Notes: generated by a model not told the origin, from the sequence alone. 64,000 nucleotides of DNA from Carex sylvatica (GCA_964058845.1 CAXKVR010000099.1:124001-188000); one strand, 5' to 3'; positions 10,061 to 24,700 are shown, counted from the first letter of the stretch. Made by a program: numbers and translations.

Positions 10061-12784
10061 ATGAAGCTAAATTGTTTAAAAAAATTATATTCTTCAATAT
10101 AATGCTTTCCATAAGTTACTCTTGTAAATTGCTGGATTTGTTAATTTTGTACTATTTCTCTCATTACGATGGTTCATCAAGTCCAATTTAGTCCAATTGA
10201 ACCTTGATTTATTAGTAACATGCAAATAACTACTACTAATTTTAATTAAATAAATGAAATGTGATCACTTGTAGTTAGAAGCAACTCAATGAAATGAATG
10301 AAATTCATGCACTAATGCGCAGTATAGGAACTTTAAATGTCATAACTTAATCAATTTGATGATTAAAGTAATCGAGACCAGACCAAATTATTAATTGATC
10401 ATTAGGCCTAACAACGATGCATTATACCAAAGTTAGAGAAGTTTTCAGGTCTCCAAGTTTTTGTTATTAAACTTCATGCAAACAATTTCTGTATGCTAAC
10501 ATGAATTCCTAATCAGGATATTGATACTGGACTACTGGTATCTAGCTGAAATGCAAGATGAGACAATTGAAAATTGAGAAGGTTGAGCAAAGGTTGGAAT
10601 TATAGATTTAGGATGATGAGTTTGCTGATTCTTTTTGGATATTAAAAAGTAAGATGAGATAGAGTGATAGATCGTATCAAAATTCCACTGCAACATCTAT
10701 ATTTCGGTAGATGAAGGCTTACTTTCTGTTACAATTTTATTTTATGTTAGTAGCTCTACAAGAAACTCCATTCAGTAAAATTATTGTATTAATTAATGTG
10801 ATAAAATCAAATCAAATGTACAATACACATCAAGCTTTGTCCATGTATAAGTCTTCATAAATTTAAATAGAAATTTTTTTTCAAACAAACCACACTTATG
10901 CCTTCAAGGCTTTAAGATAATACATTAATCCATACCGACTTTCTTTTTGGCAGCAGGTGGTGAATGGTTGATACATGGAACTTGGTTTTTATGTAAGACC
11001 CAATCATATGAAACATTAATGCTTCATCTCGAATTCACAAATGCAAGCCGTGATCATTTTTCTTTGGTTAGCAAGCATTAACTCAGTGCATGGTTATCCA
11101 ATCAGCTGTCAATACTGCAGGTGCTGTAAACTTAATGAGTATATTGTTGTCCCATTGAACTTTATTAATTCGTTAAAAGTATTTAATTGTATGAATTTCC
11201 AAAAATACTCTTTTAGAAGGAAGTTTTTATTAATATATTGAAATCTTAATGGTACTATTATTTTTTCAGGCTCCACAAAAGCATTGTGATGGTTCTATGG
11301 TTGAGCAACAGACATAAACGTTTGCCTGTAACATTTTGGTGGATTGAGAGACAGAGAGTGTTTGTGACAGAGAGAGAGAGCCTAAAGAGAGGATACGATT
11401 GAGGGAGTACAGAGGCGGTTGTTGAAGAAGCCAATACATACCGTATTAAAATAGCTATGTTTGTTTATCTCACTTTCATACACAAAATTTAAAACTTTCA
11501 TAGGTGGTACCAACTATACAATGAATGTACTATATTTTATTTTTGTTGTTCCATATGCAATCCATTACTTACATGATCTCTACCGCATTTTGCAAACCAT
11601 TACCGAAGCAAAGCGCGGCTGTCTTCTAGTATAGTTTACTTCTCTGTCGTCGTGCCTTCTTAAATTTTAGAGCCATTTCTCCCATTGGTTCTTTGGTACT
11701 TGAGGTCAATTCAGAGGCCATACAACGAGGTGGCCATTGATAAATAATTAATGGTCAAGGAGGCGTGATACGAATGAAAAACAAATCAAACCAGATTAAT
11801 AAATATAAAAAGTGGTGATATGAGGTGAGGACATAGCATCAGAAAACGAGTTGATAATTGATGAAAATGAGGCGTGATCCGTCGTAAATACCACACATTA
11901 ATTAAATATGTGTTCTTTCTGATATTTCATATCATCTTTCCTATAAAATATTGGCAAGTCGCTGTAACTTAATTATCAAGCTTACATTTGATTGCATTTT
12001 AAGCGGAGAAAACAAATATTTATTTCTCATTTAATTGTTAAATAAAAATAAATTTCAGTGATATAAGATAGAATAAAATTGGAGTTACGATAGTGTAAGT
12101 TAAATCGAGGTCAATTTAACTTATTTCGTGTGTAAAGCTTATTGTTAGGGAAATATTTATTTCTTAATTTCTCTTTTTTCTTAGTCGATACTTTAAATCA
12201 TGATTTTAAATACTAAGTTTTAACTTTTAACTATACAAAAATAATTACCTAATTTAATTCTTCTTAACAACCAAACATTATTCAAAGAAAATAAAAGTTG
12301 CAAAAAATCTTACATAAAAAGTGGCGATCATCACAAAAGTCAAATCTCCTATTCATCTCAAAGCCCAAATTTCTATCTAATTATAAGTCATGTTGTTACA
12401 TACTATGACTTTATTCCTTTTTGTAACAAGTATTAACAAAGTGTTGACGGATGAATAATTAAATGTAGAGCATAAATTTTATATTTAAATTCCATTTTTC
12501 AATTTAAAAAAAATATATGAACTTTTCTAAGTGGCCCAAATTTGACCAAAAGATTGGGTGGAGAAAGAGATGACTGACTGATTTTGACGTGAAGGATCAA
12601 TAATCAGTTGTAAGATGACGTGGTCAATTGTCTAAAAACTAAAACTCTACTGGTACACGTTTGAAATGCAATAGTAGTCCTTGATATTGATAGTTTATAT
12701 CATCTACGCTATCTATAAATTAATTAAAGACATTGACAGATCTCTATAAATAACATGTCTGAGGTTAGAGGACATTATAACAAT

Positions 12785-13057
12785 GCATGCAGATCGATTC
12801 TATTTTTTTTTAGAAATTTTTTAAATCACTATTTTTTAAAAAATCGTGGACCATAAAAAATCAATAATAATTAAAACTTCAAAAATATTAGTAATAGATT
12901 TTAAAGAATTGTAAAATTTGTTCTTCAAACACAATTTATTATGGAGATCAACTTGAACAGTTCGAATTAACATTTTAAATTTTGAAATCACAAATATGAG
13001 TGTGAAATAAAATACTCGCTTTACTTTACGAAGCGTCGTCGCCCAACTCTGTATGTA
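12785..13057. mobile_element. Truncated fold-back element (core family 1)
   Basis: It carries the family core (TATGGAGATCAACTTGAAC) and the terminal module ending CGCCCAACTCT. It therefore corresponds to the right half of the complete copy at 18590-18997. The left terminal module is missing. Confidence 0.55.
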
Positions 13058-14836
13058 TATATATTATTAATCTATTTATTCGTTTGTGATCCAAACTATT
13101 CCGTTATTTTTTATATAAAAATTTACTACAGATCAAATTTTTTATATATATTTTTTTAACTTTTATTATTTTTTTAGATAGACAAAAAATTTCAATACTT
13201 TCAGACAGTCAAGGATATTTAGATTAGGTGATTTTCTACTAATAAAAAAGATTAGTAAACAAAATAATAAAAGTTGGTCTCCAATACATTTCACGAAGAT
13301 CATCACTAGTGGAAAATATGGAATTAGGATTGGTTATATACGCATATTAGTATCGGAATACAACCGATCCTGATGAAGGCGATACTGATACTACAATAAT
13401 CTGGATCGGTTATTTGAAACAACCGATCCTAATACTTTTTTTTTTTTTTTGTAGAACCAACTTTATAAAAAAAAAAAAAGTATTAGGATCGGTTGTTAAT
13501 AAAAAAATCGATCATAATATTTTTTTTTTAAGTTAGTTCTGTAAAAAAGAAAAAAAAAACTTTTAGGTTCGGTTATTTTAAACAACCGATTCTAAAAGTT
13601 TTTTTTTTTTTTTTAGAATTAGGATCGGTTATTGTAAACAACCGATCCTAATAGTAGTAATCTGGATCGGTTGTTTAAAATAACCGATACTGATATTTTA
13701 TTGAAGCTAAAAAAATATATTTTTATTTATTTGACTAGCTTCCATATATATTTTGCTGGCCAGCACCCTACTTTTTTTTTTTTTTGCACAGTAAGAAGTA
13801 ATAATCAAATATCATATACACATCCTAAATTAAATATCATACACATATTAAATTATTACAAAAAATTCATGTTCATACAAAGTTTTGTGAAGCATTACAT
13901 ATTATAACAAGAAATTTAAATCCAAAAAAATTTAATTAACTAACATACATACAAGTGACTAATTGAGCTATTTCTTCAATTAACACACATTTATGCAATT
14001 AATGTAAAGCACAACAATAAAAAAAAATAATAATTACCTCTTTTGCAATCACATCACTTGAGATTAGAAAAGACCCGAAAAACAAAAACAAATGTAACAA
14101 TTAGATGGAAAAACATTTTTCAATAAAAAATACAAAAAAATGTGTTTTTAAAAGTATAATAATGAGAAAAATAGATAAAGCTAATACCGTGATAGTTGAT
14201 CAGCCGGATGATTAATAACTTGAGAGAGATGTCTTCAAGACTGTAAAACAATATACAAACACCATTAATTAATTTTTGAAATAATAAAAAAAATTAAAAA
14301 CTGACACAATTGAGAGGCTCGGCTTTGAGAGGAAGAGACGGAGAGAGAGAGAGAGACACGGAGGAGAGGGAGAGACGGAGACAGCAAGAGAGAGACACAT
14401 AGAGGACTGAGGATTTGAGAGGGAGAGACGGAGACACAGAGAGAGACGCTAAGTTGAAAATGAGAGGCGCGAAATGAAAATAAGAACCCTAAGCAGATTA
14501 TATAGGGAATTATCAGGATCAGTTGTTTTAAATAATCGATCCTAATAGTACTATTAGGATCGGTTGTTAATAAAAAAACTGATCCTAATACTTTTTTTTT
14601 GCAGAACCAACTTAAAAAAAAAGTATTAGGATCGGTTGTTTCAAATAACCGATCATAATAGTACTATTAGGATCGGTTTTTTTATTAACAACCGATCCTA
14701 ATACTTTTTTTTTAATAAAATATATTGAAGAATGGGTAAAAATGAAAATGTCGAAAAATTTAGTGTAACTTAATATTTGCATTGAACATCTTCGTGAGAG
14801 ACAAATATCTGCTTAATGTATATTTTTTAGAGAAAA

Positions 14837-15247
14837 GGGTTCCAATGCCTTATCTTTTTCATATCTCATCATACCTCATATTTTATATTTTTATTTTCAA
14901 AGTTCAAATTGTCAATCGGAACCATTCAACATAATATTTGTACTAAAATATGCATGGAGATAAAATTTTATATTTTTTTGAAATTGTTTTACTAATTTTT
15001 AAGATAGGTACAAAATCACTGTTTTTGAACCGTTCAAAAAACAGTGATTTTCTACCCATCTTAAAAAATAGGAAAAAAATTTCAAAATTATAAAATTTCA
15101 TCCCTAACCATATTTTAGTATATATATCATGTTGAACGGTTCGGAACGACAAGTTTGACTCTGAAAATGAAGATATAAAATATGAGGTATGATGAAATAT
15201 GAAAGGCATGGGGCATGAGGCATGAGGCATTGGAAGTTTGGAACCCT
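14837..15247. mobile_element. Fold-back element (core family 1) nested in CACTA 2
   Basis: Termini GGGTTCCAATGCC and GGCATTGGAAGTTTGGAACCC mark an inverted repeat with a central AAACAGTGATTTT hairpin. It shares the inner core (GGAACCATTCAACAT...GGAGATAAAATTTTATATTT) with the elements in OSC intron 1 but has its own terminal module. Confidence 0.75.
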
Positions 15248-15256
15248 CCTCATTTT

Positions 15257-15643
15257 TAGACTAGAACTCGAGTGTTCTTGGTGAACTCAAGTCTAAAATT
15301 CGTCAAATTAGCTTCAAATTATGAATCTGGACCGTTGAGACTCGCCTATCTTATGAGCGATGAGTCTACATTTGAAAATTTTAAACATTCGAATTATTTT
15401 AGTATAAAGTCGAGTGGTCAAAAATTAGAAGTTTAATAAATTAATTTTGATGCATTCATTTTTTGACTGCTTGACTTTATAGTAAATTAATTATAATGTT
15501 TAAAGTTTTTACATATAGAAGCATCACTCGTAAGGTAAGCGGATTTGAACGGTTCGGATTCGTCATTTGAAATCGATTTGACAGATTTTAGACTTGAATT
15601 CACCAAGGGACTTGATGAACTTAAGAACACCCTAGTTCTACTC
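15257..15643. mobile_element. Fold-back element (core family 2) nested in CACTA 2
   Basis: The inverted ends read CTAGAACTCGAGTGTTCTTG and AAGAACACCCTAGTTCTA. The interior matches the copy at 18149-18558 and the half copy at 35290-35430. Confidence 0.75.
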
Positions 15644-17232
15644 ATTTTTTTGTATATTATTTTATGTTTTACAATATTCTAAAACCTAAAATCTAAATAT
15701 TCTAATTTGAGTGCATATATACTTCATTATCTCTGTTATTCAAATTTGAGAAATTCAACTCCAATTATGTGGCTCATTAGTTTAATTTAGATTTCTCTTA
15801 AATTATAGAGGCCAAAAAATATTAACGGAGCTGTTAATTTGATCAGCCAAAAGCATCCCAACTTAATAAAAAAATTTAAATAACATATTTATTTCCCATT
15901 TTTCAGAATAACAAACAGATATAAGGAAACATAGAAAGATGTAATACAAACAAATAGTAAGTTTAAACAACCATCTTGATAATAATGAATTATTAAAATT
16001 CCTCATTTATCCTGATAACACTTGATAAGTTTAATAGTCTTCTATGCATTTTATTACTTAAATTAATTATATGATGAATTAGACTTTATAGTTGTCATTC
16101 TTATAAAAAAAATTTAATGCTTGATGGAGATGTTTGTATTTGCAATATTTTTTTATTTCGGCAAACAAAAAGTTTGTATATATTAACAAGAACGTGTTTC
16201 ATGACCTCATTAATTTTCATCATGGTATGATGATGAAACTATCAAAATTAGACAATTTGGAGACTTTATCTCCTCAAGAAACTTCTGTAACATAGGTATG
16301 TGGTTTTTATTTCTTTTTAAATGTGTTATGAACTATATTGGTATTTCTTTGCTTGTGAGATGTAGAATTTGAACCAATTTATCACACAAAACACTAAATG
16401 TTAAACGAATTAGCAGCAAACAGTTGATATGTGTTATTTAGAATCTTATTACCTTATTGGCAATTCAATCATGCATATATTCATTTTTAAATGATCAATG
16501 TTCTTGTACTCTCATTTTATAAGAGAAATTTCATAATTTATTTTGACTATGTATTCAATTAAGCAAGTAGAAAATTTTTACTTTATTTTTAAGATTAATT
16601 AAAGATTTTTAGAAAATTATAAGTACGAAATTTCAAACTTTTTTATTTGAAATTAATAGTACTACTAGGATCGGATGTTTAAAACAACCGATCATAATTT
16701 TTTTTTTTTTGTAGAACCAACTTTAAAATATATATATATATTAGGATCGATTGTTAATAAAAAAACCGATCCTGATAGTATCAGAATCAGTTGTTTAGAA
16801 CAACTGATCCTACAGTTGAACTATCAGGATCAGTTGCTCTAAACAACTGATTCTAAAAACTATCAGTATCAGTTATTCTAAGCAACTGATTCTGATACTA
16901 TCAAGATCGGTTTTTATAAAAATCCGATCTGATTAACTATTAAGATCGGTTTTATTTAGAGAACCGATCCAGATAAATACTAGTATCGGTTGTTTCATAT
17001 AGCCGATCCAGATAGGCCGATCCTGATTCCTATTTTTCCACTAGTGCATGTTAATAAATAATTCATATTAATTGTTCGAACTATAAAAAATAAAAATAAA
17101 AATATATAATACGAACCTACCTGTGCATTATTATAAGATATCATCATCACCTCACTCAAATAAAATATTATAATATTGATAATCATAATAAGTAACTAAG
17201 TAAGCCAACCTCCCGATCCATCCACACCTCTC

Positions 17233-17239
17233 TATATAT
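17233..17239 (+). promoter_or_regulatory. TATA box of the OSC gene
   Basis: TATATAT lies 53 bases before the ATG at 17292 and predicts a leader of about 25-30 bases. Only about 185 bp of sequence separates it from the end of CACTA transposon 2, so any further upstream control elements lie in or beyond that transposon. Confidence 0.55.
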
Positions 17240-17291
17240 GCGAGAGCACGTCTCTTTTAACAAGTGCTAGAAATAATCGATCGGTGTAGAA

Positions 17292-19811
17292 ATGTGGAGA
17301 CTGAAAGTAGCAGAAGGAGCAAGTTCATGGCTGAAAACCACAAATAACCATATCGGGAGGCAGGTTTGGGAGTTCGATCCTGATGCCGGGTTGTCGGAAG
17401 AGAGAGATGAGGTCGAAAGAGCTCACCGGATGTTTCATGCCAATAGATTTCAGATTAAGCACAGCAGTGACCTCCTAATGCGCATCCAAGTATATATATA
17501 TACCTGTTTCATTTTTTGTTTTATTTTTAGACTTTTGTTTGTTTGAAATTTAGTAATTATCAAATATAAACGGGATGCTGGCAATTAATTATTAATTTTG
17601 TTGACTTTAACTAATTCGAATATCATATATTCATATGCCTAATTTTTATAAGCAAGAATGATGAACTTTTAAATATACGTATATATATAGAGAGAGAGGG
17701 GTTGGCTATACTTGCAGAAGCATATGAGAGTATATGCTTATAAGTCATTTTCTCGTTTTCACAATTTAAAAAGCCAATCTGAACCGCTAGATGTGATCTC
17801 TATATTGAAATGTGCTTGGAGACCAAATTTTATATTTTTCTGAATTTTTTTTACTATTTATTAAGCTACTTTGAATTTTATATTTTTCTGATCCAACGAT
17901 GGCTTCTGATTTTATTATTTTGTTAAGCCATTGTTGGATCAACAATTTTCAAAGTGGCTTAATAAATAGTAAAAAAAATTCAGAAAAATATAAAATTTGG
18001 TCTCTAAGCACATTTCAATATAGAGATCACATCTAATGGTTCAGATCGACTTTTTGGATTTTAAAAACAAAAAAATGACTTATAAGCATATAACCTCATA
18101 TGCTTATGTAAGTAGAGTAGCCAACCTCATATATATATATATATATATGAGTAGAACTAGGAAACACTAAGCTCACCAAAGTGTTTGGTGAGCTTAACTC
18201 TAAAATCCATCAAATCGGTTTCAAATGACGAATCTGAACAGTTGAAACCCGCCTACCTTACGAGTGATGCATCTACATGTGAAAATTTTAAACGCTCGAA
18301 TTTATTTAGTATAAAGTCAAGCAGTCAAAAAACGTTCAAAAAATGAATGCACTAAAATTAATTTATTAACCTTTTAATTTTAACCGATTGATTTTATACT
18401 AAATTAATTCAAATGTTTAAAATTTCACATGTAGACATATCACTCGTAAGATAGGTGGGTTCTAACGGTTCGAATTCGTTATTTGAAATCGATTTAATGA
18501 GTTTTGGAGTTAAGCTCACCAAACACTTTGGTGAGCTTAAGAACACCCTAGTTCTACTATATATATATATATATATGTATGTATATATAGAGTTGGGCTA
18601 TGGTAATTCGCGAAGTAAAGTGAATGTTTTACTTCACGTTTATATCTCTAATTTCATAATTCAAAATGTCGATCAGAACTGTTCAAGTTCATCTCTATAT
18701 TAAATTGTGCTTGGAGACCAAATTTTATATTTTTTTGAATTTTTTTACTATTTCTTTAGAATTTGTGAATATCGTTGTTTTTTCAAAAAATTATGGACAA
18801 TAAAAAATAGGAATTTTAAAAAATTCTAAAGAAATAGTAAAAAATTTCCAAAAAAATGTAAAATTTAGTCTCCAAGCACAATTTAATATGGAGATCAACT
18901 TGAACGTTTCAGATCAACGTTTTGAATTATAAAATTGAAGATATAAATGTGAAGTAAAACATTCGCTTTACTTCACAAAACACCGTAGCCCAACTCTTTC
19001 TCTCTCTCTCTCCATATATATATATAGTAAGGCTACCATACATTGCGAATCTGTATCCTCTCCGGTATTGAAGAGGATCACCCTCACTTTACGGTTTGAG
19101 ATTAAATTTCAACCAATTTGGTATTCGGGCTGCAATATGGGACAGTATTTTTGGGCTTTGAGATTTGTGCCAAGTTAAAAAGAACAGTCCAAATCTAGTA
19201 ATTGTAAAAGATTCCCTTATCAGGTATTGGAGAGGATGTGAATTCATACATTGCAATGCATGGACATTTTTGTACATTAGACTATAAATCACGTGATTCA
19301 AAGTCCAAATAACCAATCCAAACTGTTCATCTTGTTGTCCATATTAATATATGTTTGGAGACCAAATTTTATATTTTTTGGAATTGTTTACTATTTTTTT
19401 AGATTTATTGAAAATCACTGTTTTTTATGGTCCAGATTTGTCTAAAAACAACGATTATCAATAAATCTAAAAAAATAGTAAAAAGATTTCAAAAAATATA
19501 AAATTTTGTCTCCAAACACATATTAATATGGACAATAAGATGAGCGATTTGGATCGATTATTTGGACTTTGAATCACGTGATTTATAGTGCAATGTACAA
19601 AGAAGACTATACATTGCAATGTACTGTAGTCCATCTCTCTCTCTATACATTTCTACCTATCTAAAAAAATAGTAAAAAATTTGGTCTTGAAACACATATT
19701 AATATGGAGAACAAGATGAACGGTTTGGATCGATTGTTAGGATTTTGAAAAGTTGAATATTGAGCCGTAGCACCGTAGCTCTCTATGCAACCCATAGCAC
19801 CCTAGCCTTAC

Positions 19812-19848
<37 letters not shown>

Positions 19849-20253
19849 TGGCTAATATGCTTTCGGAAGCATATGGACCGAAGTGCTTACGGTCCAAATT
19901 TGAAATTTCAAACTCAAAAAGTCAATCGGAACCGTTCATCTTGTTCTTCATATTAATATATTTTTGGAGACCAAATTTTACATTTTTCTGAATTTGTTTA
20001 CTATTTATTAAGCCACTTTGAAAATTACTGATCCAACGGTGGCTTAACCAAACAGTAAAACCGTTGAATCAACGATTTTCAAAGTGGCTTAATAAATAGT
20101 AAAAAAAAATCAGAAAAATATAAAATTTGATCTCCAAGCACATATTAATATGGAGAACAAGATGAACGGTTCCGATCGACTTTTTGAGTTTTGAAATTTC
20201 AAATTTGGACCGTAAGTACTTCGGCTCATATGCTTCCGAAAGCATATTAGTCA

Positions 20254-20292
<39 letters not shown>

Positions 20293-21668
20293 GTTGGGAT
20301 AAAATGAGCCATGGCTCACCAAGCGTTGGTGCTCCATGGCTTATTTTAGCCATTTTGAAAACCCAAACAACTAATCCGAACCGTTCATCTTTTCCACCAT
20401 ATTGAAATGTACTTGGAGACCAAATTTTACAATTTTTTGAATTTTTTTTTTACTATTTATTAATCCACTTTGAAAATCCGACAGTCGAAATTTTTTTACT
20501 GTTTTTTACTGTTCACTTGAATTTTCAAATTTTTAAAGTGGCTTAATAAATAGTAAAAAAATTCAAAAAATATAAAATTTTGTCTCCAAACACATTTCAA
20601 TATGGAGATCACATCTAACGGTTCAGATTAGTTGTTTGAACTTTCCAAATAAAAATATGGCGTGGAGTACAAACGCGTGGTACTCTATGGCTCACCCAAG
20701 TCAATCTCTCTCTCTCTCTCTCTACACACACATACAAGTAACAAATGAAAACATTATATTGTCTTTTATTTACAAGAGCCAAACATGTGTGGACGTGCAT
20801 TGATCAATTAAAGATTAAGATGGCTAAGTCTTCAATTGTTTTAACGATGGATGGTTTATCTGTGTAGTCTTCTTTTAAAGGAGAACAAATTATAATAGTG
20901 CAATTATTTTAGGATAAAAAATATATATATAGCGTCCTCTTTCGTATAATAATGGTGTAATATTTGTCATGATATATATATTTGAAGTAATTGATTTGCG
21001 CACTATGAGTTGAATTGCATGCTTATATTAATGAAGTAAATTTAAATTAATCTCAATCCAACTTAATATGATCCAAACCTCATCCTGACCTTCCAATTTG
21101 TATTAATTATTTATTTGAAATCAAACATAAATTAAGCGTATCCGAACTAAAATAATTTGACACCTAAATTAAACTCTGTGTCTATAAATTGGTCGGAAAT
21201 TCAATAAAATTCAAACCCATATGATCAGAGTCATATAGACGTACACCATATTAAAAATAATCCGAAAGTGTACAAAATTCGAAGGATACTAATTGATGCA
21301 ATCCAATCCCGATATATATATACCACTATTTAGGGGCGGATTTAAAGAGAGTCCATAAATGACTTAGTCATATCCATAAATACAAATTATCAATTTTATC
21401 ATTTACATTTATAATTTTTAAAATTGTTTATATAGTTCAGGTTACTAATAAAATACTAAATGCATTGTTGTAGTTTAATTAGTTCAGGTTAATTTTAATC
21501 TGCATGCTTTCCTAGTAAGTGCATTGAATAGTGGGTTAGGAAGTTTGCTGACTAAAGATTATGATTATGTTTATGATTATGATGATGATTTTTTTGTCTT
21601 TGTTTTTGCTTCATTAACAGCCCGTATAGGCCATTATGATGATTATCATTATTATCATTATCATTATT

Positions 21669-21700
<32 letters not shown>

Positions 21701-24700
21701 TATAATTATTATTACTACTACTATTACTATTATTATTAATAATGTTATTGTTGTTATGGACAATTTTCAAACTTATTTTTCATTATTTTAAGCTTATTTT
21801 TATAGAAAACAAATATTTGAGGTAACAACTTGTATATCAGAATCCTCTGTTAGATATATTAGATTCATTTTCAAATTAAAATATTGATTAAATGATAAAA
21901 ATTCAGTCATTTACTAGTCCACCTACCATTTTATTAAATAATATATGTACCCTTCTAAATAGTAACAAAATCATACTATTCTAATTTTTATCCAACAAGT
22001 ACAAAAATCGTTGCATAATAATTTTTGTATTACCCGGATAAGATCTAGAGTTTAGAATAGTCTAATTTTTCATCAAAGATAATAGTAAATTTGCCAAACG
22101 AGCCTTGTAAGTACAGTGAAGGTGATCATTGTATCAGTTACTGAAACTTATCTGATTTTATATATGTAGTTCTCAAGGCTTAATCAACTCGAACTGGACC
22201 TTCCAGTAATAAAACTTGGAGAAAATGAGGAAGTAACAGAGGAAGCAGTGGTAACTTCGCTAAGGAGAGCTATTAGTAGATATTCTACATTACAAACACA
22301 CGATGGCCACTGGGCTGGGGATTATGGAGGCCCTCTGTTTCTCATGCCTTTCTTGGTACTTCATGTCTAAATTCATTAATTTCTCTTAAATTTCTGTTCA
22401 ACCAACTTTGAAAAAAAGAATAATCGATCACTTCTCCAAACAGATAATAACTTTGTATGTCACTGGAACATTAAACACTGTTCTCTCCCCTGAGCATCAA
22501 AAAGAGATGCGCCGCTATATCTACAATCATCAGGTACATTAAATCCAGCTGAGATAGTACTTATTGATTCAAACCAACTTATTAACAATTTGCGAGTGAA
22601 ACAACAGAACGAAGATGGGGGATGGGGATTGCATATAGAGGGACACAGCACCATGTTTGGATCTGTCATGTCATATGTCACTTTGAGGTTGCTTGGTGAA
22701 GGTACCAATGGTGGAGATGGCACCATAGAGAAGGCAAGGGATTGGATACTAAGCCATGGCAGTGCTACTGCTGTTACTTCATGGGGCAAAATGTGGCTCT
22801 CTGTAAGTGCTAAACTGTATCCTCCAATGTTTTAATTTTTATTACAAAATTTCTATCAAGACAAAGATGTACTGGTCTTATTCTATTACTTAATATGTTT
22901 AATTTTATTGAGTAAATCAGGTGCTTGGAGTGTTTGACTGGTCTGGAAATAATCCTCTACCGCCTGAGATATGGCTGCTCCCTTACATTCTGCCTATTCA
23001 TCCTGGTACATGCCTTCTTTTGCCATGTCTAATGACAACTTTAACTGATTAATCTGTTCAAGATGATAGACTCTTAATAGTTCAAACAATAAATTGAAAA
23101 ATTAGAGTATGTACTGGTCTTGGTGCTTTCTGAACAAGACACCTATATGTTTGAATGTACAATTTGTAGGAAGGTTGTGGTGTCACTGCCGGATGGTTTA
23201 TTTGCCGATGTCTTACATTTATGGAAGGAGATTTGTTGGAAAAATCACACCGCTGGTATTGGAACTAAGGAAGGAACTGTATTCCATTCCGTATGACAGG
23301 ATTGATTGGAACAAGGCTCGCAATGAGTGTGCAAAGGTTTGTTAATTTTGTATAATTTACCCTTTTCAACTTTACTGTAGCTCCAACTGTGACACATTCA
23401 GTTTCCTACTGGGAATTTGATTTATTTTGGAAAATGTTGTTTCCAATTTTCATCATGTGCAGGAAGATCTGTACTACCCCCATCCAATGATACAAGATAT
23501 ACTATGGACCACACTTCACAAATTTGTTGAGCCCATTCTAATGCACTGGCCTGGTGACAAATTAAGAGAGAATGCTCTTAACATTGCTAGCCAACATATA
23601 CATTATGAAGACGAGAACACTTATTACGTTTGCATTGGTCCTGTTAACAAGGTCTCCTACTCTCCAATTGCTTTCTTTCTTCTATTATTATTATTATTAT
23701 TATCTGATAGATGGATTAAATGTGTTGTGCGTCTAATACTTGCTAATGCTACTGTTTGGTTTGGTACTTCATGTAATGTAAGTTTGGTGTAGGTGCTAAA
23801 TATGTTGTGCTGCTGGATAGAAGATCCAAGCTCGGAGGCGTTTAAGCTCCACATCCCAAGAATCTATGATTATCTCTGGATTGCTGAAGATGGAATGAAA
23901 ATGCAGGGTCACAATGGAAGTCAATTGTGGGACACTGCACTTACTGTTCAGGCAATCTACGCCACTGGCCTGGTTCAAGAGTATGCACCTACCCTATACA
24001 AGGCTCATGACTTCATAAAACATACTCAGGTATCCATTATATTTATGCATGCATATATCAAGTTGATATCAACTTTTGATGATCTGAAAAATAAAAAGGT
24101 ATTTGTTGTAACATTTTTTTTAATAGGTACTTGAGGATTGTCCTGGTGATCTTAGTTCCTGGTATCGTCACATATCTAAAGGTGGATGGCCGTTCAGTAC
24201 AGCAGATCAGGGATGGCCAGCTTCTGACTGCACTACTGAGGGACTAAAGGTAATTGTTTGTTCTTTTCTCAAAAAAATTGAATATAAATTCTCATGATTA
24301 TCTGGATTTGCTTTTACCTTGTTCAGGCAGCTTTACTACTGTCAAAGTTACCTCAAACTATGGTGGGTCATCCAATTGAAGCAAACAGGCTGTATGATGC
24401 TGTCAATGTTGTTTTATCTTTGATGGTTTGTGTACTACACTATGCTATACTGAGAAGTATTCAATTCATGTTATTTCAAATTTTCAATATTTGCATGTTT
24501 TAACTCTACCTCGTTACGTGCTTCTACATATTCTCTGAACGAGCAAATTTATTTTATTTATTTATTTTGTTCCGTTCAATCATCAATTAGAAATATCTTG
24601 TTTTCATATTGATTCATTTTAATTGTAGAATGACGATGGTGGTTTTGCAACCTATGAACTCACAAGATCTTATGCATGGATGGAGGTGAGAATTGATGTT

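Larger units (their letters stand above)
9618..13300. other. Intergenic stretch with small repeat fragments, no gene recognised
   Basis: The contents are an exon-like piece at 9710-9828, a SINE-like fragment at 9992-10060, an AG-rich patch at 11340-11410 and a half fold-back copy at about 12785-13057. The rest is AT-rich and shows no splice-supported coding sequence or RNA gene. Confidence 0.5.
13304..17046. mobile_element. CACTA transposon 2, non-autonomous, directly upstream of the OSC gene
   Basis: The termini are CACTAGTGGAAAATA and its complement ending TTTTCCACTAGTG, flanked by CAT on both sides (13301-13303 and 17047-17049). Both subterminal regions (13320-13690 and 14510-14710 on the left, 16665-17030 on the right) are dense in alternating forms of AGGATCGGTTGTT, the usual transposase-binding arrangement of this superfamily. 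Two fold-back elements (14837-15247 and 15257-15643) are nested in it. No transposase frame is present. Its right end lies 187 bp before the OSC TATA box. Confidence 0.93.

Noticed and set aside
21524..21770. Open frames rich in Tyr/His on one strand and Asp/Asn on the other
   Set aside because: They come from the trinucleotide microsatellite in OSC intron 1.
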